A stretch of DNA of 64,000 nt, taken from assembly GCA_002633025.1 (NCBI GenBank), contig NMRB01002354.1, forward strand, positions 36,909 through 100,908, written 5' to 3'. How positions within the stretch are numbered: the first letter of the stretch is position 1; each line of letters starts with the position of its first letter. Of this stretch, positions 33,366-44,654 are shown piece after piece. The position numbers and the translations under genes were made by a program. The notes under the pieces were generated by a model, which saw nothing but the letters and a program-made list of their open reading frames with translations, was not told the origin of the DNA and searched no databases. This DNA comes from Notospermus geniculatus (lineage: Eukaryota > Nemertea > Pilidiophora > Heteronemertea > Lineidae).

Positions 33366-33773
33366 AAAGAAATACATTAGGTCCTGGAAATAAAGTCCGA
33401 CTTCGTATTTCGTACTTCGTGTTTCGTCAGATTTGCGAAACTCAATTTCCATGGTGTAATGTATTTCAGGAGATGGTTGGTACCACAAATATCGCCTGCT
33501 GCAAGAGCGCCTTTCAGCGCACGACGTTAGAGTTACATGTACGCTGTATATTAGACTTTGAAATTTATCTGTCATTTCCACTTCGTAGATACGAAGAGGA
33601 AATTTAATAATTCACGATGCACCATAACTCTCTCGTCTTACATGATATGCTAAAAGACGCACTGGCAGCAGGGACATTTGTGGTACCAACCATCTCCAGA
33701 AATACATTAGGTCCCGGAAATGAAGTTGAATCTCGTATTTCGTACTTCGTGTTTCGTCAGATTTGCAAACCCT
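33366..33773. repeat. Foldback MITE within intron 1
   Basis: 'cttcgtatttcgtacttcgt' and 'gtttcgtcagatttgc' appear near 33401-33430 and again near 33736-33765; 'tggttggtaccacaaat' is mirrored by 'atttgtggtaccaacca'. The element is related to 3748-4146. Confidence 0.6.
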
Positions 33774-33894
33774 TTGTGGATTTCAAATCTTACCCTCTTT
33801 CAATAGGTAGGAGGGTCTAATTGACATGTGTCACTCAATGGTGATATCACCGATGGTAAGAAATTGACGATTCCGTTTTTCTCTTCCAGTCGAA

Positions 33895-34603
33895 ATGAAG
33901 GTGACAACAGTCGTCGTTCTTGTTGCTGCTCTCTTTGTGATTGGTGCATTGATTCCGGGTAAGCAGCCAATGACGGCTCTCTGACGTCGACTCTGTTGCA
34001 GGTGGAGTCGATGGACATCAGTTGGAGTGTTGGCTGAGCACATAAAGACCAGGTTTGACCAGGGACCGGGGTGACAGGCGCCGACGTTTCCATTGCGCTG
34101 CTCTGACAGCTACATGTACGAACAATGAAAAGCGGAGAAATAAGTTGCGCGCAAGAAGCAGTGAGCTTATTTATGTCATTGGAAATGTCCCCACATGGGC
34201 AATTTTTTTATCTTTCCGTTGTAAAATTGCTTCCAATCATCAAGAAAACTTGTGACCCGCCGCCCCCCCCCCCCCAGCAAAANTCTCTGCAAGTTGACAA
34301 TTAGTGGAGAGCAATGATAGCTTGCGACAAGTGCCTTCTTTTGAGCTGGGGGCTTAACAGGATGAACTGTCTACTACATGTAATTTACTGATTCGGTGGG
34401 TAGTCATTCCAATTAGTCATATCAATCATATCTGCGTCACCCCATTTCTAATTTACAACACCATTTTTTCAGAAACCGATGCACATTGCCACGGTGTCTG
34501 CGACCACCATCACTGCCCGCATCACTGTGAACACGGCCATGACTGTTGCTGTAACGCACACGGCGACTGCCACTGCGTCCACCATGGCGAATGTCATCAC
34601 TAG
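33895..34603 (+). CDS. Secreted His/Cys-rich mini-protein (64 aa, two coding exons)
   Basis: Coding exons are 33895-33958 and 34473-34603, joined across a phase-1 intron with GTAAGC donor and a T-rich CAG acceptor. Exon 2 of the gene begins after a 'ctcttccag' acceptor, five bases before the ATG. The first 21 residues are a typical signal peptide (MKVTT, then VVVLVAALFVIGALIP). The remaining 43 residues hold 15 His and 10 Cys, 58% together. Cys spacing is C-x3-C-x4-C-x3-C-x5-CCC-x5-C-x-C-x5-C, and the C-terminus is HH. An AATAAA follows 33 bases after the stop. Such composition suggests binding of Zn, Cu or similar ions, or an antimicrobial or structural role; that is inference. I do not recognise a named family. 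A paralogous signal exon lies at 39924-39992 on the other strand. Confidence 0.75.
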
Positions 34604-34636
34604 GACCCCGCCCTGTTGCTTTGAACACCAGCGGAC

Positions 34637-34642
34637 AATAAA
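34637..34642 (+). terminator. Polyadenylation signal AATAAA
   Basis: It lies 33 bases beyond the TAG stop of the His/Cys-rich peptide gene, in the usual place for 3' end formation. Confidence 0.65.
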
Positions 34643-34899
34643 AAGTGCATCCATAATGAGGAGGAAGACATCAAATACTATTAGTTAAGATGTACCGATT
34701 GTCTATGAAAAAATATACGCTTGCCTGACTCAGTCTTCTGTCATTATTCAATGCTTTTTTCCTCCTTTCTTGCGTTTATCGTGACTGGTCAGAAGTTTCG
34801 ATGGCCCTATGAAAGGTTTTTTCGGTGGTTAATGTCCTAACCCCTCGCAAGAGCCATCTTCAGCGTTATTACATAGGCCTAATTGTCGGCCTACCTGAT

Positions 34900-35055
34900 G
34901 GGCCGTATGCACCAAACGAATATTATCTTGAACTCAGGTTGAGCCACAACTTTTCAATTGTATTGTTCAGGTTTGCCAGGGCATGATGTGACAGTGGAAA
35001 AGTTGTCGTGGCTCAACCTGAGTTCGAGATAATCTTCGTTTGGTGCATACGGCCC
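34900..35055. repeat. Foldback MITE, about 155 bp
   Basis: The ends 'gggccgtatgcaccaaacga' and 'tcgtttggtgcatacggccc' type arms are mirrored, continuing through 'actcaggttgagccac' and its complement. Confidence 0.8.
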
Positions 35056-35239
35056 ATAAGAGAGCAAGGGGATTTCTGGCTCGAGTTGTCTACTTCTTTG
35101 TTGTTGAGCAGAAAAACTCTTTTTGACCGAATCCGAACAACACCCCACTCACTGAAGGAGACATCTCCGATGGACAAGAAAAAGGCCTCCGTGAGACATC
35201 CTGAAATTGTGCTGACAAAGATTATACGGGAGAATTAAC

Positions 35240-35330
35240 ACATTAACCAGATTTTATATTGCATTTTCGGTACAAAAATAACGTTGTCGTTAACGTTTAC
35301 GTTTATCGTTTGATTTCTAAACCTCCCTAA
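35240..35330. repeat. Half of an AACGATAAACGT-family MITE
   Basis: 'accagattttatattgcatt' through 'cgtttacgtttatcgtttga' matches the right half of 43018-43171 nearly exactly; the left half is missing. Confidence 0.65.
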
Positions 35331-36640
35331 AACGCGCCAGGAAACAAACGAATAAATGCCCGGAAGGAATAGGGTAGGCCCAATGAGAAATCCTAAGAAT
35401 AGCCGATAGTCAAGGAATATGAGTCAGGAGGGATCCTGAAAATAAACCGATAGGCGAGGAACAGGCCCCAGAAGACATCGTAAGAATTTCCCTATTAGTC
35501 AAGAAATAGGTCTCAGGAGACGGAGAATTGTCGGACAGGCAAGTGCTATGCCATTAGAACCCCAGTGAACCATAGGAGCAATTTTACCCTCTAAAGGCTT
35601 TGAATGTGATCGCACTCATGACTTAAAACACTCCACCAAATGCTGCCTGGAAGTATTTTTTGGGATCGATGATAGACTGGGGTTAAATTGTTAAAGCCTC
35701 ACAGTATTGAATTTTGCGGTATTTTCAAAGTGTTAGGAGACTGCAGGTAGAGGTCTCATAGACTCGTGAAGGTCCCCAAAATGATTGCATGATACGTACT
35801 TCAAAAAAATCAATGCTTAGATTTCAGCACGGCATCGAAAAAGCAGCAGGCAGAGCTCTAATGTATCCACATAGAACATAGTACATTTTACACTACACTA
35901 ACGTCGGAGGACGTAAGTGCGGCTTCAAGTCGGATGATAACCGCTACCATTGTTGATATGAGACATGTCAGACTATAAACCCAAACTTTAACTTTTAACT
36001 TTATATTGCTTCCGCTTTGCAGTAGACTTGTCTGTTCTTTCCAAGCTGCGCCCTGTCGCCGTCAGGCTTGTTCACTCATCGACTTGTTGGTATGCGTGAT
36101 GGTGAAAGTTTGTGTGCCAGGCGACGGAACGATTCTCATCTCGGTAAATGGCTATCCTCTTTGAAATGCCTCGCAATCAACGCCCATCATTGTTGGGGAG
36201 ATTAACGATACTTGTGCCTCAAAGGAAAACATTCAGTTCTTGCTCTAAACTATCGTGTAGCGGAACATGAAAGGCTGTAAATTCGGGCAAGAGAAAAATT
36301 GTCCGAAATTTTTCTGTTGTTTGAGTCGCCACAGGTATTAGTCCGCTCCCTGACAAGCAGAGCAAGATGACGTCATTTCTCATGTGAAGAAAAAGCCATT
36401 CAATAGGGACCATAGCGCATGCGTCAATAGGTGTCACTAGTGGCTAATACTATTATAATGAAAGTGACATCTCGGTCCTGATCAATCTCCCCCACAAAAG
36501 GTGTCCATTGTGTAGGACCTGGTTGCGGTATGTTGCCCTCATGATCTCCATTGCGACTACCACCGAAGCTATTTTCGAGAAAATCTCTGAAAGTCTCAGT
36601 ATTTTCTGCAGTCGCCATTAGCACTTATATGAATCAAATG
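35331..36640. other. Intergenic; short repeat fragments
   Basis: No supported gene. A solo 'caataggtgtcactagtggc' at about 36427 belongs to the family of 24695-24908. Confidence 0.4.
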
Positions 36641-36797
36641 ATAAATAAAAAGGCAATTTCCAGAATGTTGGCGAATTTTCGACGCCAACCAGGGTCTTCT
36701 TCAGGCTGGAACTTTACAATCCGAAACTCTAGAAAAGACTGAGCTGAAACCCAAAAAATTCGCAAACATTCTGGAAATTGCCTTTTTATTTATCATA
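36641..36797. repeat. Foldback MITE with AAAGGCAATTTCCAG arms
   Basis: 'ataaaaaggcaatttccaga' and 'tctggaaattgcctttttat' are mirrored; the loop contains 'cgccaaccagggtcttcttc' and 'actttacaatccgaaactct', shared with 329-440. Confidence 0.75.
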
Positions 36798-37009
36798 TAT
36801 TGTGTGTCAATTTTTGTGCTTGCCTTCTCTTTGCATCTATGAATCAAATAATGAAGGATTTTACCCATTACTAGTATTCCTATGGGTTTTGGCTGGCTTT
36901 CCGAGCCTGCTGGTTGTGAGGAAGGTCGACTTTACACTCGTCACTGCACGTCACAAGAAATGAGACCTCGAACTACATATAAGTATCTTACCCTTGTCAA
37001 CTTTTGTGA

Positions 37010-37292
37010 CCGAGAGCCTGATAGCCCAGAGGTTATCACGCCCGATAACCAAGCGGCAGGTCTCGGGTTAGAATCCAGTCCGTGCCACGTGGGATGTCAT
37101 CCCTGGCTCTTCAAGTCCGTCGCATGGGACAGTAAGCTGTGGTGCCTTGTATCTTTGCCTTTGCACGGGCAATAAGACCCCATCCATGTGAGAATATGAG
37201 TAGCTTGAGATGGCCTCTTCCAGGTCCTCTACCAGGACCAATATTGCTATGGCTTCGGCCCTGATGGAAACATACAAATACAATACAATATG
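37010..37292 (+). repeat. Full-length tRNA-derived SINE
   Basis: The 5' part has tRNA-like A and B boxes ('gatagcccagaggttatcac' and 'ggttagaatccag'), then a body ('ttcaagtccgtcgcatggga', 'gaccaatattgctatggc') and a 'tacaaatacaatacaata' tail. It is the most complete copy; others are at 3243, 15645, 25364 and 28040. The nearby ORFs are shadows. Confidence 0.75.
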
Positions 37293-39618
37293 GCGGAAGA
37301 TTTGACGCCAAGAATGTGATAACGCGAAGACGGTTTCAACAATCCATCCCTGAAGGCAAATTCGGAAAAAAGTAGGATACATGTACTTTTTCCGTGAGTT
37401 GAACCAATTCAACTATTTTGATAACTTTCCTCCGGCACTTTCCCAGTGACGTCAGTCAATCTCGTTTATATTGACGTCAATGAGTGAAACACAATGATTA
37501 AGAAGAAAAAGGCAAATGCCGATTAACAAAGACGGGGTACTTTGACGTGTAGTTGATTGCTCCCTGGTCCTGGAGCTGACCCGATTTAACATCATTCTTG
37601 TCGGGGAATTCAGTCTGTCAGAAAAATCGACTCTTGTGGCACGGGAAGAAATTCTTGGTATTATCCTGCAGCAGTGCTGGCACTATGATGGTCCATTTTT
37701 ATGGGAATAAGGACAAGGTTCAAGAAGAACTTATGGGCTAATCTTCACATTGGTTTGTCATTTTGAGCTGATAAGATACCGTGAATTAGGTCTTTGATGT
37801 GGAGGCTGAATGAGACAGGATTCAGGGGGTTTTCATTAGGGCTGCTACAGCGGTAATTACCTCTTACTGGTCTGCTACGGTCGTGGACACACATAAATGG
37901 CGTAGCAAACCCATCTTGTCCAAACAAGGCCATCAACTGCGTCTTTAGCCTTGTCCCAATCATGTCATCTTTTCGGTTAACTCATAAATTATAAATGAAG
38001 CTGACCCCTACTTGATTCCGCCTTCGAGCCAATCAGAACTCGTGAAACAAATCGCCGTTCGGCACTTTCTCTTCTCTTCCCGCACATATTTGTAACACGG
38101 ATTTTGATTGGCACGTCGATTAGCCTTCGCACACCGATGATTGGCTGGGGCTCTGAGCTCCTCAGAAGTGGGAAATGTAATGGATTCAAACCAGGCTAGA
38201 TGGGCGTCAGGCCAGATAGACTGGTGAGAATCAGATAAGCACACACCATGATTTCACGTCGAGGACATCAACTCGCAGGGGTCATCGCATACGCACTGTT
38301 CAAATACGTATCTCACTTGATTTTGGGAATCGTGTCTTTGGCGCGTCTCGCAGACATCATGATTCGCAGAGATGATCACTAGTGAATTTTTGGTTCACAT
38401 TTTATTAATGACTTTCACACCTGTTTTGCCCGATTCACTCTTCGATCGCGCGGTTATTCACATTAGCATAACCAGGTTCTTTGCACTCACGCACGAAACT
38501 TTCAGTTTGAGATTGAAGATTGGAAACCGATAAAATCGGATAACCTTCGAATCTGCTTAAAATCTACTTAATCTACGACACTTTAAAAAATACAGAAATT
38601 TGAAATTTGAAATGGTGAATTTTGCGGTCAGCGAAATTATTTCTCTGTATCACCTTTTATGACACGACTAATTCCCTATAAGCCCAGGAAGCCTCTTTAA
38701 CGGGAATAACGACGGGTTGCAGTCTGTCGTATTCATGTTTTCGTCTTTAGGCGTCACTCAATTCCCCATTAGATATCCACGGACAAAAAAATTGACCAGC
38801 GGGTTGTCACTTCGACCGTAAGAAACTTGTTTATAAATGGCAATTGACTTGGCGAGGTTCGCCTCGACGATGCCGGTGTAGAAACACTCCTCCGATTAAA
38901 AGTTCACTGTAGCAGAATGTTACATGTTTGTCCACAGTAACAATTGGTATTTCTTTCAACCCAAACTATGCCTGATTAAATCAGATGTAAGTATAATAAA
39001 CTCTGCAAGGCGTCGCGTAGCAAACTAATAAACATACAAGCCATCTCACCATAAACATATTGGAAGTCCATAAATTGAAATTCCGGTCGAATTTAAATAT
39101 CATGTAAGTCTGTCCCCATTGGCAAAACTCGTGGTTAGTTACGAAGTATTGGGACACGCCTTCAGGCGACAGCAATTATCTGTCAGGTTTGTCGTGCGAC
39201 AGTTTGCTATATAAAAGCAAAGGATGTTTCAAATTACTTAGACGATATATGCCAGACAATAGGGGGAGGTAGTTTATAAAAATTCCAACGATTTGAACAC
39301 GTTTTCATTCTTGGAGAATTCCCTATTTGCTATTTTTTCTAGGGTTGCTATAGAGGCTTTGCATATGACGTCACAAGCCGCCATGCTGGAGTACACATGC
39401 TGCAGAGGCGCAGCGCAATGAGCAGATTTAAGCCAAAATCTTCGGAAAAGGACCCTTCTATAGACCTTTCCAACAGAGATGGTGGAGTACTATAGTTCTC
39501 CCACACGACGTAACCATTGTCCGAGCATGACATAACCAGGGCCGTATTTAACTTTTTGGTCCGGGGGGGGCAGGAGCCTCTCAGGGGGGCAGGAGACCTC
39601 TTTTTGCCGTTTTTTGCC
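37293..39618. other. Intergenic, ending at an assembly gap
   Basis: No gene or repeat that I can support across about 2.3 kb. The stretch before the gap is G-rich ('ccgggggggggcagg'). This is the interval where the missing third exon of the minus-strand peptide paralog might be expected, but no His/Cys-rich frame was found. Confidence 0.45.
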
Positions 39619-39664
39619 NNNNNNNNNNNNNNNNNNNNNNNNNNNNNNNNNNNNNNNNNNNNNN
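39619..39664. other. Assembly gap (46 Ns)
   Basis: A run of Ns of probably arbitrary length. It interrupts the region directly downstream of the signal-peptide exon at 39924-39992. Confidence 0.95.
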
Positions 39665-39923
39665 GCCGTGTTCGTCATTCCCCCCATATCTTAGGACGGA
39701 CACGTGGCTGCACTTGACACTTTGGGTACATTATTATTGTATGTGAAAGTGATGTGACTTTTAATGTTTATACCGATGATTCTGCAATCTGGTGATTGCT
39801 AGTCAAAATTCAAGTCAGTTTTTTAAAATTCTTCAGTTGAGAACTTTTATGCTTGGAAGTACAGAAATCACTTAGGAATTTACCGAAAGAATCGCTATTC
39901 GCCATTGGTTGGTATATATTCAC

Positions 39924-39992
39924 CTGAAATCATTCCGCCAATCACAAAGAGAGCAGCAACAAGGACGACGACTGTTGTGAGCTTCATTTTGA
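39924..39992 (-). pseudogene. Signal-peptide exon of a second His/Cys-type peptide gene (partial)
   Basis: On the minus strand a 'cttctctttcag' acceptor is followed by TCAAA-ATG (ATG at 39987) and 21 codons, MKLTTVVVL...IGGMIS, ending in phase 1 at a GTGAAT donor. It matches the plus-strand paralog at 33890-33958 in acceptor context, phase and nearly every residue. The exon that would encode the mature peptide is not seen between here and 37.3 kb; it may lie in the 39619-39664 gap or be lost. A TATA box and donor-bounded 5' exon at 41240-41362 could serve this gene. It may be a real gene with a missing exon, so 'partial' is safer than 'dead'. Confidence 0.6.
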
Positions 39993-40024
39993 CTGAAAGA
40001 GAAGAAGCTTTATATAAATTCATT

Positions 40025-40136
40025 GGGCCGTATTCTTCCTAGAAGCGTCCTTATCTCTAAGGTTCACCTTTAGCTATTGTTTACAGAGCGGAATACAAAA
40101 GCTTAAAGTGGACCTTAGAGGTAAGGAGGCTTCTAC
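40025..40136. repeat. Foldback MITE, CCCGTATTCTAGAA family, right end truncated
   Basis: It begins 'gggccgtattcttcctagaa' and stops at 'gaggcttctaca', where it joins a mariner-like end 'cagggtgggccagagaaagt'. It lies in the predicted intron 1 of the minus-strand peptide paralog. Confidence 0.6.
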
Positions 40137-40297
40137 AGGGTGGGCCAGAGAAAGTGAAAGGTTTTTTTCACTAGTAAGTACCACTTTCACGTGACTCACG
40201 GTTAGGGCATCTCATGAACGTATGACTTAATATGAGTCGATCTTCGAGAGTGTGAGGCCTATTTGAGTTTAAACACAAACGCCAATCGTGTCTCAAA

Positions 40298-40372
40298 GGC
40301 CTGTATTCTAGAAGCCTCCTTAACTTTAAGGTTTACCTTCAGCTATCGTTTGCAGGGCAGAATACAAAGGGA
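40298..40372. repeat. Half of a CCCGTATTCTAGAA-family MITE
   Basis: 'ggcctgtattctagaagcct' through 'gcagggcagaatacaaag' matches the left half of the family; the right arm is missing. Confidence 0.6.
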
Positions 40373-41039
40373 GGAAAGGGAAAGCAAAAAAATGGCCTGA
40401 TCTGAAAGTCTTAAAGAGGCTATTCAGTAAACCAATGAATAACGTACACATGGCCTTGTAAGGCAACCTTTATGACGCTTGGTATTAGCCGTAGGTCTGA
40501 GACAATTTTGGGTGGAGATGCCGTCCCCACTAACTATATCACATCTACCGACAACAATGGTTTGGTCAGATGTATTTTGTCAGTTTCTTCCGTCGCTCGA
40601 CCAATAACAATGAAAACGGGAGAGCGAACAATAGCATTTTCCGAACAATCGCCAACCGGATAGTAGCCTACACAAGGTCTAACGTTTGTTTATGAGAAAA
40701 TCGTGCGGAAAGCGCAGAAAAATTGGCAACGGACGTAAACCAGGCCTAACGGGGGTATCGATGTAATGTCAGAAAAGAACCATTGCTAGAGAGTACAAAA
40801 GACTTTTCTCCTACAATTACCCGGAAAGTGATTTTTTCCCTACACGTTATATCCATTGCGACCACGTTTTTTTCCTACACGATCTAGCAAAAGCTGACCC
40901 TAAGCATAATGTTAATATCTTAGCCCTCGTTCCTTTTGCCACTGCCGCCATTTTGTGGGCGGTGACGAAGGAAGCCAGCACCAGAATCTCGGATATTCTC
41001 AGGATGGCAGACCCTGTACCCGGATCCTGTACCACATTA
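40373..41039. other. Intergenic or intronic stretch, nothing recognised
   Basis: Short ORFs only (40472-40663 plus, 40847-41035 minus), without domain or splice support. Confidence 0.35.
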
Positions 41040-41400
41040 ATTTTAAAGCACGACTGTACGTGTACGTGTTAGGTTTTGTATCTCGCGACGGCCGACGTAA
41101 CCGTTGACCTTTCGGCAACGTCGTAATCATGCTCGACAATAGACTGTTCAAATCTATCTATTTGAATGATCTGAGTTACCAATTAGACATTAAGACTGTT
41201 GTCACACATAAAAGAATGAGTTGAAGCATGTTACTTTACCTGATGAAGGGTTAGTCGCGCTGTAACAGCACGCTGAACTTCTCAAGTGATGAAAGTATGG
41301 CGGCCATTTCTGTTTAGACAAAGTATCAGTCCAGCTTCGGTGTTACCACTGGCTATATATAGGTTGGGCAGGAGACCAGTCTTATCAAGGTGGGGAGGGA
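41040..41400 (-). promoter_or_regulatory. TATA promoter, predicted 5' exon and intron start (minus strand)
   Basis: On the minus strand CTATATATAG (41353-41362) is followed by a predicted start near 41325 and a donor CAG|GTAAAG at 41240. This gives a leader exon of about 85 bases, similar in size to that of the 33-kb gene. It reads towards the signal exon at 39992. The same segment recurs in pieces, with decayed TATA, at 460-530 and 841-980 (plus), and around 58085-58210 (minus) where the GTAAAG donor is kept. Confidence 0.4.
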
Positions 41401-43017
41401 TAAAGAGTCACCAAATGCATACGGTCGTGCTTTAAAATAATGCATGTCTTTACGCGAATAAGGATTAAACTTACCAGTTTACAGTATGTTATTCCTAGGA
41501 ATAATACATGTACATTAGAGTGTTTGGTGACTGAACGCAGTTACTCGGATGATCTGATCTGCATCGTCTGATGTTTATATAGGCCTAACTTGGAGAGGAT
41601 GGGTTTGTGGATGCGAGAGAGGGTTTGACAATCTGGAGTTGGAGTTGAAATTGATTCAATTGGTGATTATTAGATTATAGTGTAGGCCTTTTCTCCCTTT
41701 AAGTGGTACTCCTCCCTTTATAACGTTTTAATTAGGCAGTGATTCAAATCACAATGACTGAAGGGAGAAAGGATCCCAGCTGTTGTGGTACTTACTGATG
41801 TGTCCACCCGCCGAAATTCCCATGGGAAGAACGGTTGGGTACGACAGTTTATGTGTGACCGAAATTGCCTCATACCGTGAACCTATTGTAGAGGAACACT
41901 GAAGGCGAGAAGCAACTGCAGGCGTTACACTAGGAGAGTCCAATTGTTACATTTTAATCTCTGGCGGCTGATTTCTACAGCCATCACCTTAATCCGTCAT
42001 GGAACAACAAAAGCGGGCGCTTTTTACCTGGGGGCATTCTTTACTGTTACACTGACATTGTACTCTCTGTTCCGCCATACCAGAGAATACAAGAAGTGAA
42101 TCGTAAAAGTTGGTTCTCCGTGCTAGCTAAGACGACAAAAAGAAAAAAATACTTCCCCGTCCGGGTCTTTCAATCTAGAGTAGTGCCTCTTCTCTACCAT
42201 TCTGTGTTTCCCATCCCACCCTCACTTACAAGTTTTTCTATTTCTACATGACGAAGTGTCAGTTTTGCTCGAGTTGTGTTCTGTGTTAGAAACCGATGTG
42301 AGGAAAACCAAGCATTGAAAAGTAACTCTGTCATTTGTTCTATATGGTTTTTCTTTATTATTCTTTTATCTCTTGATGATGAGAGGAGCAGATTGGAGTG
42401 ACAATAGAGAGTGGAGACAAGATATAAAGGAACTATCCAGTGGGTGGAATGTTTCCGTTACAATGCCCACTACACGCCGCACTAAGTGACGGAGAAAAAT
42501 TGTACATAATGATATAAAGTACAAAATGTAATATGATGTACGGAATTTTTGTTTCCTTCAAAAGAATACTCTAATTATCTCCGTCGAAACACCACTGACG
42601 CACCAATCTGCCTGTCGTCTGCCAGATTTGATGTGGTTTTCTCTCTGCATCCTTCCGCAGTATGACAACACAAAGCGGCCATCTTGTTTTTTGCAAAGAC
42701 GGGGTTGAATCACGGGTAATCAAATCAACCAATCAGCGTAGAGAACGACACGGATCTTGGCAGTTGTTTTTATTCTTTGGTTGTTTTGTCAGAAAGTGTA
42801 GGCGAGGAAATAACACGTGCTTTCCTTCCTTTTTATGTGATCGCTCGTCTGTCATCTGCGTGTGGAACGCATTGAAATAAAACAGCCGTAGTGGGTCCAA
42901 TCAACTGAAACGCAAATTAATGACGTCATGTCTTGATGTTCATTTTTGTGACGCCATTGTCGAAATTGAAAAGATAACCAAATGAAGTAAAAACTAGTCG
43001 TAAAACAGGACACTATA
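41401..43017. other. Intergenic stretch, nothing recognised
   Basis: No supported gene or repeat; short ORFs at 41749-41943 and 42662-42880 lack any motif. Confidence 0.35.
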
Positions 43018-43171
43018 GGGAGGTATAGAATTCAAACGATAAACGTAAACTTTACGACAATGTTATTTTTCATACTACACATTCACCAGATTTTATATTG
43101 CATTTTCGGCACGAAAATAACGTTGTCGTTAACGTTTACGTTTATCGTTTGATTTCTAAACCGCCCTAGTT
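43018..43171. repeat. Complete AACGATAAACGT-family MITE
   Basis: 'gggaggtatagaattcaaac' and 'gtttgatttctaaaccgccc' form the ends, with mirrored 'cgataaacgtaaac' and 'gtttacgtttatcg'. The length is about 154 bp. Other copies: 5270, 9070, 35240. Confidence 0.75.
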
Positions 43172-43570
43172 TCCACTTTCTGCCGTTGATGTACTAACAG
43201 TAGGCCTACATTTGCGTAGACTCAGCAAAACCCCGAACGGAGGGGAATCCATGGTGACGTCATCACTCAGTACCAATCACTAAAATTCTGCTGATGGTGA
43301 CGTAATCTAGCAATAAACAACGATCTTTCTTGTCTCGAAATGCGATGGGAAGTGAAATTAAATACATATTAACGCAGACTCGCACATCGATGCTGTTCGG
43401 TTGATTTCTGGGCCGCGAATTTGGTGCAAGTAATGCTTTTCCGAACTGCAACAGTGGCATACCTCAGTTTTAAGCGGAGGCGCCAGCTGAACCGATCTAA
43501 CAAGAGGGGAGAAAGTAACATTTGAAGCAGAAGACATTAAAGGGTGGGGAATGAGGTGGATACACTAAAG

Positions 43571-43813
43571 AATAGACCATTCTCAAATTCGCAGATCTGC
43601 GCACTTCCGCCAAAATCTCAACCAGAACCTCGTTCTGAAACCAGCTGACGTGACGCTGGTCGGGGCTGACGCAACGTCTTCGACGTCACTGTCGTGGGGT
43701 TCTCTGCGTCACGTCAGCTGGTTTCAGACCGAGGTTGTGGTTGAGATTTCAGCGGAAGTGCGCAGATCTTTGTCGTTTACATGGTTAACGTCAATTTGAG
43801 AACGGTCTATTGG
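43571..43813. repeat. Foldback MITE, about 240 bp
   Basis: 'aatagaccattctcaaatt' and 'aatttgagaacggtctatt' are mirrored, with long inner arms including 'gatctgcgcacttccgc' and 'accagctgacgtgacgc' and their complements. Confidence 0.8.
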
Positions 43814-44652
43814 ATGAATTTCTTTACATTTTATATTAGGCGGGGTTTGTGTGGGTGGATGAATAGGAGCGGGGTTTAAATTTCTGCCGTGGGAGGATGG
43901 CGGTCAGTAATTTACTCCCGGGATATTAAATTTCGTGACAACGATAAAGATTTCTCTATGAGCGTGGAGATGGCCAACAGGATTGGGAGATCTTCTATGA
44001 TGGCTTTATCGTAGTTTCACCGACAAAAACAAAAATACATTCTTGATTATGTTGCCGTAAGAAAAATCAGATATCTTAAGCCACATCAAAGAGGGAACGT
44101 ACACCGCCGTCTAAAAATGGTCACTACTCGGGGCCTCAGTCACAAATAATGGTTGTACTTACGCAGATATTGGTTATTGGACTTTCTAGATCAAACGATT
44201 TCGGAGATGGTCTCCAAAGCGTAATTTCTTCCGCTGGCTTTGAAGTTGACGCTGACGATTTGGTCACTGATTGGTAGTGAGGATTACGGGGAGGGTTGCC
44301 GGTGGTCAGGGGCAGAATGCCTGATTTATAGCCTCAAATACCTGAACAGTCCATTGAAAAACCGTGAACCAGAGCATGAGAGGTAACTTTACCAAGTGAA
44401 AAAAATGATCCGGTCGTCACATATTCACGGTGCTGATTAGGAATTATCTGGGGTCATTGCATCAAGGTCCGCAATTCAAATATAGACGTTATCTTCACGC
44501 TGATTGGCTGATAACTTGTGCAAACGAGGCTGGCGATTGTTGACCCCCCCCCCCCAAATTGCTATCGCTACTTTACCTCGTAGGCATGGGGTACTGCAAG
44601 TTTGGCTGATCAAGATATGAAATACGGCATCTCACTGAAGACGAATTCCTTC
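43814..44652. other. Intergenic; poly-C tract near 44545
   Basis: No gene is seen. A run of about 13 C occurs at 44545-44557. Confidence 0.4.
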
Positions 44653-44654
44653 TA

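Noticed and set aside
34479-34688. Overlapping alternative frames (MHIATVSATT..., MFKATGRG...) over the His/Cys exon
   Set aside because: They are shadows of the spliced frame, which alone joins to a signal peptide in the correct phase.
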